Positions 25,788-34,932 of a stretch of DNA of 64,000 nucleotides are shown in pieces. The position numbers were made by a program, and so were the translations under genes. The number at the start of each line of letters is the position of its first letter. Within the stretch, counting starts at the first letter, position 1. Under the pieces are notes generated by a model. The model was not told the DNA's origin. It did not search any database and saw only the letters and a program-made list of their open reading frames with translations. Origin of the DNA: Pseudorhizobium tarimense (GTDB lineage Bacteria; Pseudomonadota; Alphaproteobacteria; Rhizobiales; Rhizobiaceae); assembly GCF_022968135.1 (NCBI RefSeq), contig NZ_JALJRA010000007.1, positions 1 to 64,000 of the forward strand. The letters run 5' to 3'.

Positions 25788-26420
25788 TCAACCGACACCG
25801 ATGCAGGGGCTGGTGAGATAGGCGAGGATCAGCCTGCGACACTGTATGACCGCCTTTTCGTCGGGGATGCTGGCGGGATGATCCTGGATGGCGCGGTGGC
25901 TGACGGTCTCAAGTACCGTCTCAATCAGCGCCGCGGCGTCCGCGGGCTCCAGGTCGGGTGCCAGTTCGTGCCGATGCCGTGCCAGGACCGTCTCGATGAG
26001 TCCAGCGATCCTGGCGCTGATCTGCTGGGCCTTCTCCGCGCGGCCGACGCGCGGGGCCAACTCGTTCAGCGCCCTGTGCAGTTCCGGCCTATGCGGGTGA
26101 GTGACGAGCGCGGCCCGGATCATCGAGTCCACAGCGGCCGCGAGCGTATCGTGCGATTGCCACGCCGCGTCGAAGGCTGCGACCAGCTTCTCACTGTGGT
26201 GATCAACGACGGCGGCCGCGAGCGCGCGCTTGTTCGGAAAGTACTGGTAGAGCGAGCCGACGCTCACGCCTGCGCGCTCGGCGACACGCGCAGTGGTCAG
26301 AGCCTCGAATCCCTCCTCTGTCAAAAGCTGAGCCGTGGCGACGATGATCGCCTCCACCGTGGCGCGTGCGCGCGCCTGCCGGGGAAATTTGCGCGGATTT
26401 ACATCGACTTGCGGGTTCAT
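25788..26420 (-). CDS. TetR-family transcriptional regulator
   Basis: A 210-aa repressor. The N-terminal HTH is typical: RATVEAIIVATAQLLTEEGF...TTARVAERAGVSVGSLYQYFPNKRALAAAVVDHH. The C-terminal ligand domain has a TetR_C-type helix series (RPELHRALNELAPRVGRAEKA). The start is put at ATG 26420 (MNPQVDVNPRKFPRQ); the frame opens to a GTG at 26468. It is divergent from the MFS exporter with an 81-bp A+T-rich gap containing ATTCAAATCCTCAATTCAA, a likely operator/promoter area. Expected to repress the exporter and itself until an inducer binds. Confidence 0.85.
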   Translation of the reverse strand: MNPQVDVNPRKFPRQARARATVEAIIVATAQLLTEEGFEALTTARVAERAGVSVGSLYQYFPNKRALAAAVVDHHSEKLVAAFDAAWQSHDTLAAAVDSMIRAALVTHPHRPELHRALNELAPRVGRAEKAQQISARIAGLIETVLARHRHELAPDLEPADAAALIETVLETVSHRAIQDHPASIPDEKAVIQCRRLILAYLTSPCIGVG

Positions 26421-26501
26421 GCCGAATGCTGGTCCGAATGCGAATACAAAAAATGAAAGATTCGTCACATATTCAAATCCTCAATTCAAGAGGGGCTCGC
26501 C

Positions 26502-27695
26502 ATGAACCGCACGAAAGTCGTCATCGCCATCAGCATCGCCCTATCCGTCCTGGCGACGACGCTGATCCTGCCCATCCTCGCGCCCCTCATCCGGGAACTG
26601 CACCTTTCCGTCAGCCAGGGCGGGCTGATGCTGTCCATCGGGTCGATCGTGATGGTGATCGCGGCGCCGTTCTGGGGCGCCGTCAGCGATCGGTTCGGGC
26701 GCAAGGCCGTGATTGTGGCGGGCTTTCTTGGCATTCTGACTGGATACACCCTTTACACGCTCGTCGTGGTCGTCGGGCTTTCAGGCGGGGTCGCGGTGAC
26801 GGCCGTCTTCGTCGCCCTGACGGCCACGCGGGCCTTTGTCGGCGCCTTCCTGTCCGCGGTTCCAGCCGGCGCCCAGGCACTCATGGCCGACATCACGGAC
26901 GCACGGGACCGCTCGGGCGGCATGGCGGTCATCGGTGCGGCCACCGGCCTGGGCTTGATCGTCGGACCGGCCGTCAGTGGGTTTCTGGTGACGGGTGGTA
27001 TCACCCGGCCTCTATTTGCCGCGATCGTTCTTTGCGCCCTTGGTGCGGTCGTTTCGCTGTTCTTCCTAGAGGCGACTCCTGTCCGTAAGCCGTCCCGTAT
27101 CCAAAAGACGAGCCTGTTTTCCGCCTCGCTGCGCCCCTGGCTTGTTGCCGGCATCCTGCTTTGGGTGGCGATCGCGACGGTACAGATCAGCGCAGGCTTC
27201 TACTTCCAGGACCGGCTTGGCCTACGCTCGAACGAAGCCTCCCGCATGCTTTCGTTGGCGTTGACCCTTGTCGGCACAGCGATGTTCACCGTGCAGTTCC
27301 TGCAACTCAGGGTGCTTCGGTTCGCACCGCGTGTTCTCGTGATCGCTGGCGCGGGCTTGTGGATCGCCGGATTGCTTCTCCTGCTGTCGACGGCGGATGC
27401 CGCCTCCTACTACGCGGCCTACGCGCTGATGGGTCTTGCCTCGGGCTTTCTCCTTCCGGGCGTGATGGCCGGAGCGTCGCTGGCCGTCGACCATGACAGC
27501 CAGGGTGTGGCGGCAGGACTCGTGGCCTCGTCCCAGGGCATCGGCTTCATCATCGGGCCCGCCGTCAGCACGGCCCTCTACGAATGGGATAAGGCGCTGC
27601 CATTCTGGCTCCTCGCCGGATTGATGGCCCTGCTCGCCGTGAAATTCGCGATCATCCCGCTCGGTGTTCCCCGACTCGGCGACGCCGAAAGCTAA
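26502..27695 (+). CDS. MFS multidrug-type exporter
   Basis: A 397-aa, 12-TM major facilitator. Motif A is well kept in GAVSDRFGRKAVIVAGFLG between TM2 and TM3. The N-terminal helix (VVIAISIALSVLATTLILPILAPLI) and the GAATGLGLIVGPAVSGFL motif C-like segment point to a drug:H+ antiporter. The start ATG 26502 has AGAGGGG upstream. It is divergent from a TetR regulator and followed 48 bp later by a cupin gene, so exporter plus small detoxifying or sensing protein form one unit. The substrate is unknown. Confidence 0.85.
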   Translation: MNRTKVVIAISIALSVLATTLILPILAPLIRELHLSVSQGGLMLSIGSIVMVIAAPFWGAVSDRFGRKAVIVAGFLGILTGYTLYTLVVVVGLSGGVAVTAVFVALTATRAFVGAFLSAVPAGAQALMADITDARDRSGGMAVIGAATGLGLIVGPAVSGFLVTGGITRPLFAAIVLCALGAVVSLFFLEATPVRKPSRIQKTSLFSASLRPWLVAGILLWVAIATVQISAGFYFQDRLGLRSNEASRMLSLALTLVGTAMFTVQFLQLRVLRFAPRVLVIAGAGLWIAGLLLLLSTADAASYYAAYALMGLASGFLLPGVMAGASLAVDHDSQGVAAGLVASSQGIGFIIGPAVSTALYEWDKALPFWLLAGLMALLAVKFAIIPLGVPRLGDAES

Positions 27696-27743
27696 CCGGT
27701 CTCCGCATCATTCCGCTTTTGAGAAACAGCGAGAGAAAAAGCC

Positions 27744-28160
27744 ATGACATATCTTGCCGCCGATCCATTCGAACTGTCGAACAATCGCATCCACATGGAA
27801 GAGGGACCACGTATGCGGCCCCTCGCCGTAACCGCCGACTTCTGGGAGAGGCTGGCCGATGACCCGCAACTGACGGGCGGCAGGCTGCTCAGTTTCTACA
27901 GCGCGAACGAGCCGGGCGACGTGCACCCCGATGTCTGGGAGATGCATCCGGAGGGGGACGAACTGCTCATCGTGTGCTCCGGCGCGCTGGACCTCGAACT
28001 GGAGAGGTCGGACAGCACGTGCACGGTTGGCCTGTCGCCACAAACCGCTTTCATCGTGCCGGCCGGCATCTGGCATCGACTATTGTTGAACGAGCCCTCG
28101 GTTCTGATCGCGATCACCAATCCTAGCGGGACGAAGCACAAGAGGGCCGATGGCAGGTAG
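27744..28160 (+). CDS. Cupin-domain protein
   Basis: A 138-aa single cupin. Motif 1 is weak (WEMHPEGDELLIVCSGALDLEL, with His and Glu ligands) and motif 2 is AFIVPAGIWHRLLLNEPS (His). N-terminal MTYLAADPFELSNNRIHMEEGP. Small cupins of this type bind metal and often act as isomerases, dioxygenases or sensors. Probably cotranscribed with the MFS exporter. The unit is enclosed by IS debris and may have arrived as a passenger. Confidence 0.8.
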   Translation: MTYLAADPFELSNNRIHMEEGPRMRPLAVTADFWERLADDPQLTGGRLLSFYSANEPGDVHPDVWEMHPEGDELLIVCSGALDLELERSDSTCTVGLSPQTAFIVPAGIWHRLLLNEPSVLIAITNPSGTKHKRADGR

Positions 28161-28515
28161 GACCGTGCTCGGGCGCAACCGAACCGTTCCAGGCATCATC
28201 TTCGAAGACCGCAATACGTCGGATGCGTCCGTACCAATAGCCAGTTTGAACGTCGCGAATGCTCCGCATAACCGATATCCCAAAGGGGTCGAGGAATGAC
28301 CGCTTCTCAGCAGTTGAGCCATCTGCTCGTAATTCTATTCAGGAGGGGCATAGAGGGCTATAGCGTAAACGTAGTTCTCCGTTTCGTCGTTCTCGGCCCG
28401 CCATTGGATGTTTTGTCCGACCCGGACACATAGGTAACGGTTTGTACCTAAGACATGGTGTAGTGCACCCCGTTTTTGAGACAGAAATGGTAACAGTTCT
28501 CCATTAGGAGGACTG
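28161..28515. other. IS-end debris
   Basis: No gene. Contains the IS481-like terminal sequence at 28424-28460 and, directly after it, a second IS end (GTAGTGCACCCCGTTTTTGA at about 28450-28470) that leads into the IS3-type OrfA. Confidence 0.5.
28424..28460 (+). repeat. IS481-like terminal sequence, copy 2
   Basis: The stretch starting GGACACATAGGTAACG, similar to 25312-25352 and in the same orientation. The TetR-MFS-cupin unit lies between the two copies. Confidence 0.45.
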
Positions 28516-28866
28516 ATGAAGACTGACGATCCAAGGCGACGGTTCAGTCGCCAAGTTAAGCTGGCGGCGGTTCAGCGAATGGCTGCCGGCGCCAATATCA
28601 GCAAGCTTTCGCGCGAGTTGGGGATTTCGCGCAAAGGACTTTATCAGTGGCGAAAGCAGTTCCGCTCGGGCGGAGCGACTTCGTTGCAAGATACTGGGCG
28701 TCCGCGTTGGGGTATGACAAAAAGCCCCGAGCAAAAATTCAATGACACGTCTCAGTCGGCGTCAATCGAGGAACTGGCGCAGGCGCTGACGCGGATTGCG
28801 GAACTGGAGCGGCTTGTCGGACAACAAGCGGTCGATCTCGATTTTTTCTCAGCAAAAGCTTGTCGC
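28516..28866 (+). pseudogene. IS3-type OrfA (HTH transposase subunit), truncated
   Basis: A strong SD (AGGAGG) precedes ATG 28516. The protein shows FSRQVKLAAVQRMAAG, the HTH ISKLSRELGISRKGLYQWRKQF and the coiled-coil segment [21 protein letters not shown]. After DFF the sequence changes abruptly at about 28866 into IS630 material on the other strand. So OrfA lost its end and OrfB is gone. Confidence 0.7.
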
Positions 28867-28875
28867 GTTTATTCT

Positions 28876-29113
28876 GCCTCATATCCTGCGGCTTTGAAGA
28901 AGTTCTCGCATTCGGTGACAGAAAAGAGGGCGATGATGTCGCCGAGGGCATGCGCAATGTCATCGAAGCTTCGCGCGGCGCGCTTTCGCAGAAGCGCCTT
29001 GAGTTCTGAGAAAGCCATTCAATGGGGTTCAGGTCCGGCGAATAGGGTGGCAGAAACAGAAGCCATGCCCCCTTCGCCCTGACCAATTGCTCGGCACGCT
29101 CGCTCTTATGGAA
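28876..29113 (-). pseudogene. IS630-family transposase, C-terminal remnant
   Basis: Minus strand: [20 protein letters not shown], then SPDLNPIE with the last DDE glutamate, then a one-base deletion. In the restored frame [20 protein letters not shown] and [16 protein letters not shown] end at a TAA near 28876. The first half is missing and is replaced at about 29113 by IS256 sequence. Confidence 0.75.
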
Positions 29114-29119
29114 GCCATT

Positions 29120-29308
29120 GCGGCTGTTACCACTGGAACCTTCACTTGAGAGATGATGATCCATCTCCGCGTTCAGCGCCCGCTCGGCAGCGCCTTCTTC
29201 AACTGGTCGATCAGCCCGCCGCCATCAAACGCCGTCTTCGCGTCAGCCCCGCCGAGCATTTGATCCAATATTGCGTCCGGAATAACCGGTTCTTTCCGTC
29301 GTGCCATG
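29120..29308 (-). pseudogene. IS256-family transposase, N-terminal remnant
   Basis: ATG 29308 opens MARRKEPVIPDAILDQMLGG and [20 protein letters not shown], then a one-base deletion, then [20 protein letters not shown] and RNGFHK. This is the conserved start of IS256-family transposases. It joins the IS630 fragment. Confidence 0.75.
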
Positions 29309-29359
29309 AGTGATCTCCTTCAAACCCATTATGCACGCCCGTACACGGAATTCCTGACA

Positions 29360-29569
29360 GTCCCGTCGCCGGTCTTGAACTCGCCCTTGAAAGCGGCGCA
29401 CCAGAGGTCGTTGTGCAGCGCCTGCGATAGTATCGCGCCATGGCCTTGTTCGCCGCTTGCGGGCGCGGCTCACAAACCCGTGCCGGTCGAGTACGGCATG
29501 CACCGTCGACTTTGCCGGAATACGCACTCCCGCAAAGCGGAAAGTGCTACTCCATGTGTCCGGTACAAA
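29360..29569 (-). pseudogene. IS481-family transposase, middle fragment
   Basis: Minus frame: AGVRIPAKSTVHAVLDRHGF, then VSRARKRRTRP, and after frame decay the remains of NDLWCADFKGEFKTGD. This is the HTH-to-catalytic part of an IS481 transposase. It is collinear with the C-terminal fragment 4 kb to the left (25420-25650), so the two could be halves of one interrupted copy. Confidence 0.6.
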
Positions 29570-29728
29570 GGCATTCACCACCTCGCGCAGGTTGCTATTC
29601 GCGGCCGTCCGAGCGGCTTTGGTCTGTAGCTGCGGCGCGATCAGCGCCCGTTCAACGTCGCTCTGATCACTTGCGTAACGAGTGGCAACGCGGGCATAGT
29701 CACGTCGGGTGATATCGGTCCAGGGCAT
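29570..29728 (-). pseudogene. IS5-family transposase, N-terminal remnant
   Basis: The sequence reads MPWTDITRRDYARVATRYAS, DQSDVERALIAPQL and NLREVVNA from 29728, the start of an IS5-family (IS4811-like) transposase. It breaks off directly into the IS481 fragment. Confidence 0.65.
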
Positions 29729-29808
29729 CGTGTCCTGCATCGAATCTCTGCAAAATTCGACGGAATCACAACCTACTGGTATCACTCCACTCTTTTTAGG
29801 TCAGGTAC

Positions 29809-30816
29809 TTACACCCAGTTCTCACTGAAAACGCGGATGAGATTGCCACCGAGGATTTTGCGAATATCCTCTTCCTTGTAACCACGCCTTACAAAAGCAT
29901 CGGCCAGATTGAACGTGGTTGAAGGCGTCTCAAGACCGTCGACATGCTTCAGTGGCGGCTTCGGCCAAGTCGAGGGATCCCAAGTCCCCGTATCAATTTG
30001 GTAGTTATACATTGTCCACTGATCTTCGATCGACGCGTGAGGTGCGTGCCCCCAATAATGGTCGATACCGAGCGAAATGTGATCAGTGCCAACTTCTTCC
30101 GCAATGAAATCAGCATGACGCACGAGATCATCTATCGATTTTTCAGGCTCGGAAGTAATGAAGTACTCGCACCCTACCAGTCCCACGACGCCACGCTTAG
30201 CAGCTACAGCGCGAATTTGCTCGCGATTTACTGCCCGCAGGGACGGGTGGATTTCGTTGACGTTGTTGTGCGAGAAAATGGGCGGCTTCTGAGTGCTTTC
30301 CATGGCCTCCATGGTGGTGCGGATGGAAGTGTGAGACATATCGACCACGATACCATGGTCGTTGAGAGCAGCGATCATTTTACGGCCGAAATCCGTCAGA
30401 CCGCCATCTTCTGGCACGGTGCAGCCATCACCCACAAAATTTCTGCGATTGTAGGTTAGCTGAACGACACGAAGTCCAAGCGCATGCAAAATCGCCAGAC
30501 GATTGAGGTCCAGCCCAATCGGCACCGAGTTTTGGAAATGCATAACTAGACCGAGCTTGCCTTCCTTTTTCGCGGTGTCGAAATCTTCCACACGGCGGAT
30601 GACCATAAGGTCTTTGCGGCGATGAATTACCTCATACCACTTCGTGAAGATTCGAAGCGTCTCGTCGAAATCGTGATCGATTGCCACAGTTGGGCCGACA
30701 GCCGTAATCCCACCTCGAACATAAAGATCAAGGTATTGATCAATCTTGTCCCTCGTAGGGTCCAGAATTGGCGCAACAAGATCTATGACAACCGAGTTTC
30801 TGTAGATTTCATTCAT
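29809..30816 (-). CDS. Membrane dipeptidase family (M19) hydrolase
   Basis: A 335-aa amidohydrolase-fold enzyme of peptidase family M19. Marks: VIDLVAPIL near the N-terminus (where the classic HxD is altered to DLVAP), LGLVMHFQNSVPIG, LRVVQLTYNRRNFVGDGC, GIVVDMSHTS (metal His), PPIFSHNNVNEIHPSLRAVNREQI and DHISLGIDHYWG. It would cleave a dipeptide or dehydrodipeptide-like amide. It lies 48 bp downstream of the TRAP large permease gene on the same strand, so it likely acts on the imported compound. No signal peptide, so cytoplasmic. Confidence 0.85.
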   Translation of the reverse strand: MNEIYRNSVVIDLVAPILDPTRDKIDQYLDLYVRGGITAVGPTVAIDHDFDETLRIFTKWYEVIHRRKDLMVIRRVEDFDTAKKEGKLGLVMHFQNSVPIGLDLNRLAILHALGLRVVQLTYNRRNFVGDGCTVPEDGGLTDFGRKMIAALNDHGIVVDMSHTSIRTTMEAMESTQKPPIFSHNNVNEIHPSLRAVNREQIRAVAAKRGVVGLVGCEYFITSEPEKSIDDLVRHADFIAEEVGTDHISLGIDHYWGHAPHASIEDQWTMYNYQIDTGTWDPSTWPKPPLKHVDGLETPSTTFNLADAFVRRGYKEEDIRKILGGNLIRVFSENWV

Positions 30817-30864
30817 TTTGGGCTCGTTGAGTTATCGCCAAGGGAACGACTAGACGTCCTTCCC

Positions 30865-32175
30865 TTAGATCAGGCTTGGTAGGAAAGTGATGAGCTGTGG
30901 GAAGATCATCAACATAGTGGTCGCGGCGACAATAATGGCGACGCTAGTCCACCCAGCAGAGAAGATGGTCCTCATGGTCAGGTTTTCGCCTACGCTGTAG
31001 AGCGTGAACAGATTGTAGCCGAAGGGCGGTGAATTGCTGCCTATGGAAATGAAGATCAGAAATAGGCACCAGAAGTACACCGGGTCGAGGCCGAAAGACT
31101 TCATGATCGGCTGGAGGATCGGTATCACCATCAGCATGTAGGCAACCTGGTCGATAAACATGCACATGAAGAACGTGATCAGCAGAACACCAACTGTGAA
31201 TGTCAGACCATTGATAGGCAGAGATGTAATCGCGTTCACCAGTCCGGACGTTGCACCGGAGAAAGCCAGGAGTTGGGTGTAGAACGTAGAGGAGACGACA
31301 ATCACCATCAGCACCGCCGTAACCGATGCGGCGGACTTTAGGGATTCAATGAACATCTCCCAGCGGAGCTTGCGATAGCACGCTGCGACAACGAGTGATG
31401 CGAGCACACCTGTGGCGGCCGCCTCGGTTGCAGTCGCAACACCGAGTAGAATAAAGCCCATGATGCTGAAGATGACGATCGCGAAGGGCAGGCATTGCGC
31501 GAGGGCGATTGCCTTTTCTCGGAAGGAGACATTCTCCACCACCTCATCGATGGGAGCCAGCGACGGGTTCAACCGAACCGAGATCGCCACATAGATCGCA
31601 AATCCGCCCGCAACCACCAAGCCAGGAACAACACCTGCAAGAAGAAGCTTTGAGATTGAAACATCAGCAACGGACCCGATGACGACCGCCATAGTGCTCG
31701 GCGGGATGATTGGAGCCAAAGCCGCTCCTGCAAGGATCATGGATGCCGACATCCGTTGATCATATCCACGCTGAATCATGGTCTTGAGTGCGGTCTTCCC
31801 CAGCATTGCAGTCACAGCGATAGCCGAGCCAGACAGAGCACCGAAAACTGCGGACAGTGCGACTACGAAGTAGTAGAGGCGTCCCCTGAGTTTGCCGAAG
31901 AGCTTTCCAAGGGCATCGAAGAGCACATCAACAGAGCCAGAGCGGAACAGCAGTTCGCCCATCAAAACGAACAGCGGGATGGCAGCAAGGCTAATAGAGG
32001 AAGAACTGCTGTAGATGCTGTTAGCCAGCATTCCAAAGCCAGAGGGTCCGATAAGGACCACTACGCCCAGGATATTCAACAACAGGAACCCGATAAAGAT
32101 CGGGAGCCCTATCAAAAGCGAGGCAATAAGCAGCGCGAGGGCAAGCGGAAGCAGAATTTGCCATTCAAGTAGCAT
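30865..32175 (-). CDS. TRAP transporter large permease (DctM-type)
   Basis: A 436-aa protein with 12 or so TM helices. Typical features: LPIFIGFLLLNILG, AAIPLFVLMGELLFRSG, SAVFGALSGSAIAVTAMLGKTALKTMIQRGYD, LAPIIPPSTMAVVIGSVADVSI and FIDQVAYMLMVIPILQPI. The ATG at 32175 overlaps the stop of the small permease gene (TAATG), giving coupled translation. The frame upstream to 32262 lies inside dctQ and is not used. Moves the substrate delivered by the DctP-type binding protein, driven by Na+ or H+. Confidence 0.9.
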   Translation of the reverse strand: MLLEWQILLPLALALLIASLLIGLPIFIGFLLLNILGVVVLIGPSGFGMLANSIYSSSSSISLAAIPLFVLMGELLFRSGSVDVLFDALGKLFGKLRGRLYYFVVALSAVFGALSGSAIAVTAMLGKTALKTMIQRGYDQRMSASMILAGAALAPIIPPSTMAVVIGSVADVSISKLLLAGVVPGLVVAGGFAIYVAISVRLNPSLAPIDEVVENVSFREKAIALAQCLPFAIVIFSIMGFILLGVATATEAAATGVLASLVVAACYRKLRWEMFIESLKSAASVTAVLMVIVVSSTFYTQLLAFSGATSGLVNAITSLPINGLTFTVGVLLITFFMCMFIDQVAYMLMVIPILQPIMKSFGLDPVYFWCLFLIFISIGSNSPPFGYNLFTLYSVGENLTMRTIFSAGWTSVAIIVAATTMLMIFPQLITFLPSLI

Positions 32176-32675
32176 TAGGCGGCCCCGTCCTTCTTGGAGC
32201 CAGTCGCCACGTGAATGGCAGAGCTGAGCAGGCCAAGAACCATCACAGCCAGAAGGGGCCACTTGGGAATGGGGAGAGACGATGCCGTCATCGTACCCCT
32301 GGTGAACTGCTTCAGCGCTTCACCCCCAACGATGTATGCAGCGTACAAAAGTACTAACACCGTTGTGATACGGGCTACGAAGTGAAGAATCTTGGCGGTG
32401 CCAGGTTTCGAATTTGAAACCAAGATATCGATAGTGACGTGAGCGTTTGACATCGTCACGTAGGGAAGCCCAAGGAAGATAACTACAAGTGTAGCTATCC
32501 CAATCACGTCTTGGGACCAGTTGGTGGGCGCGTTGAAAAAATAGCGCAGTGCCACCTCGATATTGAACATGACTGTGAACAGGAGAAGTGAAATCATCGC
32601 AAGGGCAAACATTCCCTTGGTGAGCGACCGATGGCAGCCGATCAATGCAGAGAAGTTCAGCATACCGAATCTCAT
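32175..32675 (-). CDS. TRAP transporter small permease (DctQ-type)
   Basis: A 166-aa four-helix membrane protein: FALAMISLLLFTVMFNIEVALRYFFNAPTNWSQDV, then LVVIFLGLPYVTMSNAHVTIDIL, then two more helices and a lysine-rich end. The EVALRYFF..W..(E/D) pattern is typical. Start ATG 32675, 45 bp after the binding-protein gene; stop overlaps the large permease start. Confidence 0.9.
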   Translation of the reverse strand: MRFGMLNFSALIGCHRSLTKGMFALAMISLLLFTVMFNIEVALRYFFNAPTNWSQDVIGIATLVVIFLGLPYVTMSNAHVTIDILVSNSKPGTAKILHFVARITTVLVLLYAAYIVGGEALKQFTRGTMTASSLPIPKWPLLAVMVLGLLSSAIHVATGSKKDGAA

Positions 32676-32720
32676 CAGTGGAGCGAGAGCCTGTTATCAG
32701 GCTCTCAGCAGGGATATCGA

Positions 32721-33713
32721 TTACTGCTTTGCAGGCGTCATGCCTTGCGACGCAGCGAATGCGCGGAACTCTTCGGCTTCAGCGCCGGCTTTATCGACAC
32801 CGAGTTTCCAGATGCCTTCTGCCCAGTGGTAATCGAGCTTTGCTGCGGCGGCTTCAGTGAAGCGTGTCGGCTTCATACCGGCCTCCGTCATCAACTTACG
32901 CTCGTCATCATTTAGCTTGTTGTAGAGCTCCATGGTCTCAAGCTCGGTTTCCATGGCCGCCTCTTCGATGACCCTCTGCGTCTCCTCGTCGAGGCTATTC
33001 CACGTATCGAGGTTCATCAGGAGCGTGGTTCCAGTTTGACCGTAGGAGGGTTCGGTCCAGTAGCCAGCGACCTCGTTGAGCTTGAAGTCCACGATGCCGA
33101 CGACGCTCCATGCTGCGCCATCGATGAGACCTGCCTGGAGGGACGGGTAGATCTCACCGCCAGCTAGAAGCACGGAAGAGCCGCCGAGTGCGTCGACGAG
33201 ACCGTGATACGTGACATTCGCGCGGAGTTTCAGGCCTTCAAAAGGCTTGTCAGTTTGCGGAAGCTCGTTCTTCGTAACGAACAACAGAGCCTTTTCGCCC
33301 TGAGACTGCAAGGCGATGAGCTTCATGCCCTGCTTCTGATAGTACTTGTCGAGATAGTCCCAGACACCGGTCTCGCGGCGCTTCTTGGGATCTGGATCGA
33401 TCGCGTCGATGGTCACACCAACGCCTGCGTCACCAGAATAGTAACCCGGCTGAGCGAAAAGCATCTGGAATGCACCTGACTGGACAGGCTCGAACTGCTC
33501 GTAGGTCGAAACGACGTCCGGCCCCGAAAAGCCAAAAGTGAGCTTACCATCCGTGCCCTCCTCGATCTTCTCCAGCAGCGGGAAGAGCATGGTCTTGTTG
33601 AAGACAAAGTTCTGATCGAACGCTGATAGAACGCGAAGCTGCTCACCTGATGCCACCCCCGCATGCATTGTAAGCGCGAGTGTAGCGACAGCGAGAGAAA
33701 GTTTCTTGAACAT
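32721..33713 (-). CDS. TRAP transporter periplasmic substrate-binding protein (DctP-type)
   Basis: A 330-aa secreted protein. Signal peptide MFKKLSLAVATLALTMHAGVASG, then a DctP/TAXI-type fold with KLTFGFSGPDVVSTYEQFEPVQSGAFQM, EGLKLRANVTYHGLVDALGGSSVLLAGGEIYPSLQAGLIDGAAW (the conserved Arg of LRANV grips the substrate carboxylate) and LLMNLDTWNSLDEETQRVIEEA. AGGGAG 6 nt before the ATG. First gene of the TRAP - dipeptidase operon. The Arg implies a carboxylate-bearing ligand. Confidence 0.9.
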   Translation of the reverse strand: MFKKLSLAVATLALTMHAGVASGEQLRVLSAFDQNFVFNKTMLFPLLEKIEEGTDGKLTFGFSGPDVVSTYEQFEPVQSGAFQMLFAQPGYYSGDAGVGVTIDAIDPDPKKRRETGVWDYLDKYYQKQGMKLIALQSQGEKALLFVTKNELPQTDKPFEGLKLRANVTYHGLVDALGGSSVLLAGGEIYPSLQAGLIDGAAWSVVGIVDFKLNEVAGYWTEPSYGQTGTTLLMNLDTWNSLDEETQRVIEEAAMETELETMELYNKLNDDERKLMTEAGMKPTRFTEAAAAKLDYHWAEGIWKLGVDKAGAEAEEFRAFAASQGMTPAKQ

Positions 33714-33889
33714 TGGTACTCCCTTTATTTATGCGTTGAGCGGTCCGGTTCTCGACGCCTGTTCCCCAACCTCTTGAGCGAGGTATCACTATTACCAATC
33801 AGATGAGCATCGCCGCCTTCATCAAGCAAGCTTTATCTAGACAAATAATATCTGGGAATCATTATAAACATTTCTGATGTAGTTGGCTC

Positions 33890-34798
33890 TCATTTCGCCA
33901 TGACGACCAAATTTGGCGGTGTCGAGTTCGCTAGGTGCTCGAAGGCTGCTGCGGCGATGGAATGGCCGATGCTATCGAGCGGACCAGTCAGATAGCACGC
34001 TGCAAATGTCGGCGATTCTGGTTCCAGATCGGAGGAGACCACAACAAGGGAGCCGTCTTCCAACTCCTTCTGAATGGCTATCGCGGGCACCGCAATGATG
34101 CCGTACCCTTCTCGTGCGAGTGCGACGGCAAAGGCGAGTGAGGAAACGCCACTGAGTTTGGGGGCAAGGTTGGCTCGATCAAATGCGCGCAGGATGCTCT
34201 GGTAGGTTTGAGTTCGCCGCTCGAACGTGAGGATTGTGTACTCGCCAACCTCTGTAAGCGTCCGCCGTTTTTCATGCAGCATCAGGTTGGGGGAAGCCGC
34301 CAATACCACCGGGGTAGTGCATAGTGTCCTGCTTGCTACATTGGGTTCCGTACTCGGGCCTATCATGAAACACAAATCCAGCTCTTGCTGGACGAGAGAC
34401 TGAGCCAGGACGGGAGACGTGCCGATCTTGAAGTCGAACGTGGCCTTGGGATACATCTCCCTCAACTGCATCATGAAAGAAGCCAGCCATGTCATTGCGA
34501 GGCTATCGGCCGCTCCGATGCGGTAGGTGCCGCGATAGCCTCCCTTGTCGCCGACAGCATCACGTGCCTCTTCTTCGAGCTCCAGCATTCTTTTGGCCAC
34601 TTCGAGGAATGCCCATCCCTTTGGCGTCAGCTTTGCCCGGTGGGATGATCGGTCAAACAGGGGAGCATTGAGCCAATTCTCAATGGCTGTGATTCTCGCG
34701 GAGACCGTTGGCTGGGAGGTGTTCAGCTTGTCAGCCGCTTTTTGATAGGTGCCCATGGTGGCCACCAGATAGAAGGTTCGTATCTGCGTGAAATTCAT
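33890..34798 (-). CDS. LysR-family transcriptional regulator
   Basis: A 302-aa LTTR. HTH at the N-terminus: MNFTQIRTFYLVATMGTYQKAADKLNTSQPTVSARITAIENWLNAPLF. The C-terminal effector domain has YRIGAADSLAMTWLASFMMQLREMYP and TLTEVGEYTILTFERRTQTY. It is located between the dctP gene (same strand, 176 bp downstream) and the divergent enolase-superfamily gene. Both flanking intergenic regions are A+T-rich and contain TTATAAA (33863 region and about 34833), so it probably controls both transcripts. Confidence 0.9.
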   Translation of the reverse strand: MNFTQIRTFYLVATMGTYQKAADKLNTSQPTVSARITAIENWLNAPLFDRSSHRAKLTPKGWAFLEVAKRMLELEEEARDAVGDKGGYRGTYRIGAADSLAMTWLASFMMQLREMYPKATFDFKIGTSPVLAQSLVQQELDLCFMIGPSTEPNVASRTLCTTPVVLAASPNLMLHEKRRTLTEVGEYTILTFERRTQTYQSILRAFDRANLAPKLSGVSSLAFAVALAREGYGIIAVPAIAIQKELEDGSLVVVSSDLEPESPTFAACYLTGPLDSIGHSIAAAAFEHLANSTPPNLVVMAK

Positions 34799-34932
34799 GC
34801 CGTTCCCGATCCCAAGCCATCTTCATAAACTTTCGTTATAAAGCATAGCGGCTAATTTTTTAATATTTACAAACAGATGCATTCGGTATGCCTTCGATGA
34901 GATCAAACAAATCAAAGGGAACGTTAGCTCAG
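34799..34932. promoter_or_regulatory. Divergent LysR / enolase-superfamily promoter region
   Basis: A+T-rich 134-bp gap with CTTTCGTTATAAAGCATAG and ATTTTTTAATATTTACAAAC stretches, where LysR-type binding sites and back-to-back promoters would be expected. Exact boxes cannot be assigned by eye. Confidence 0.45.
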
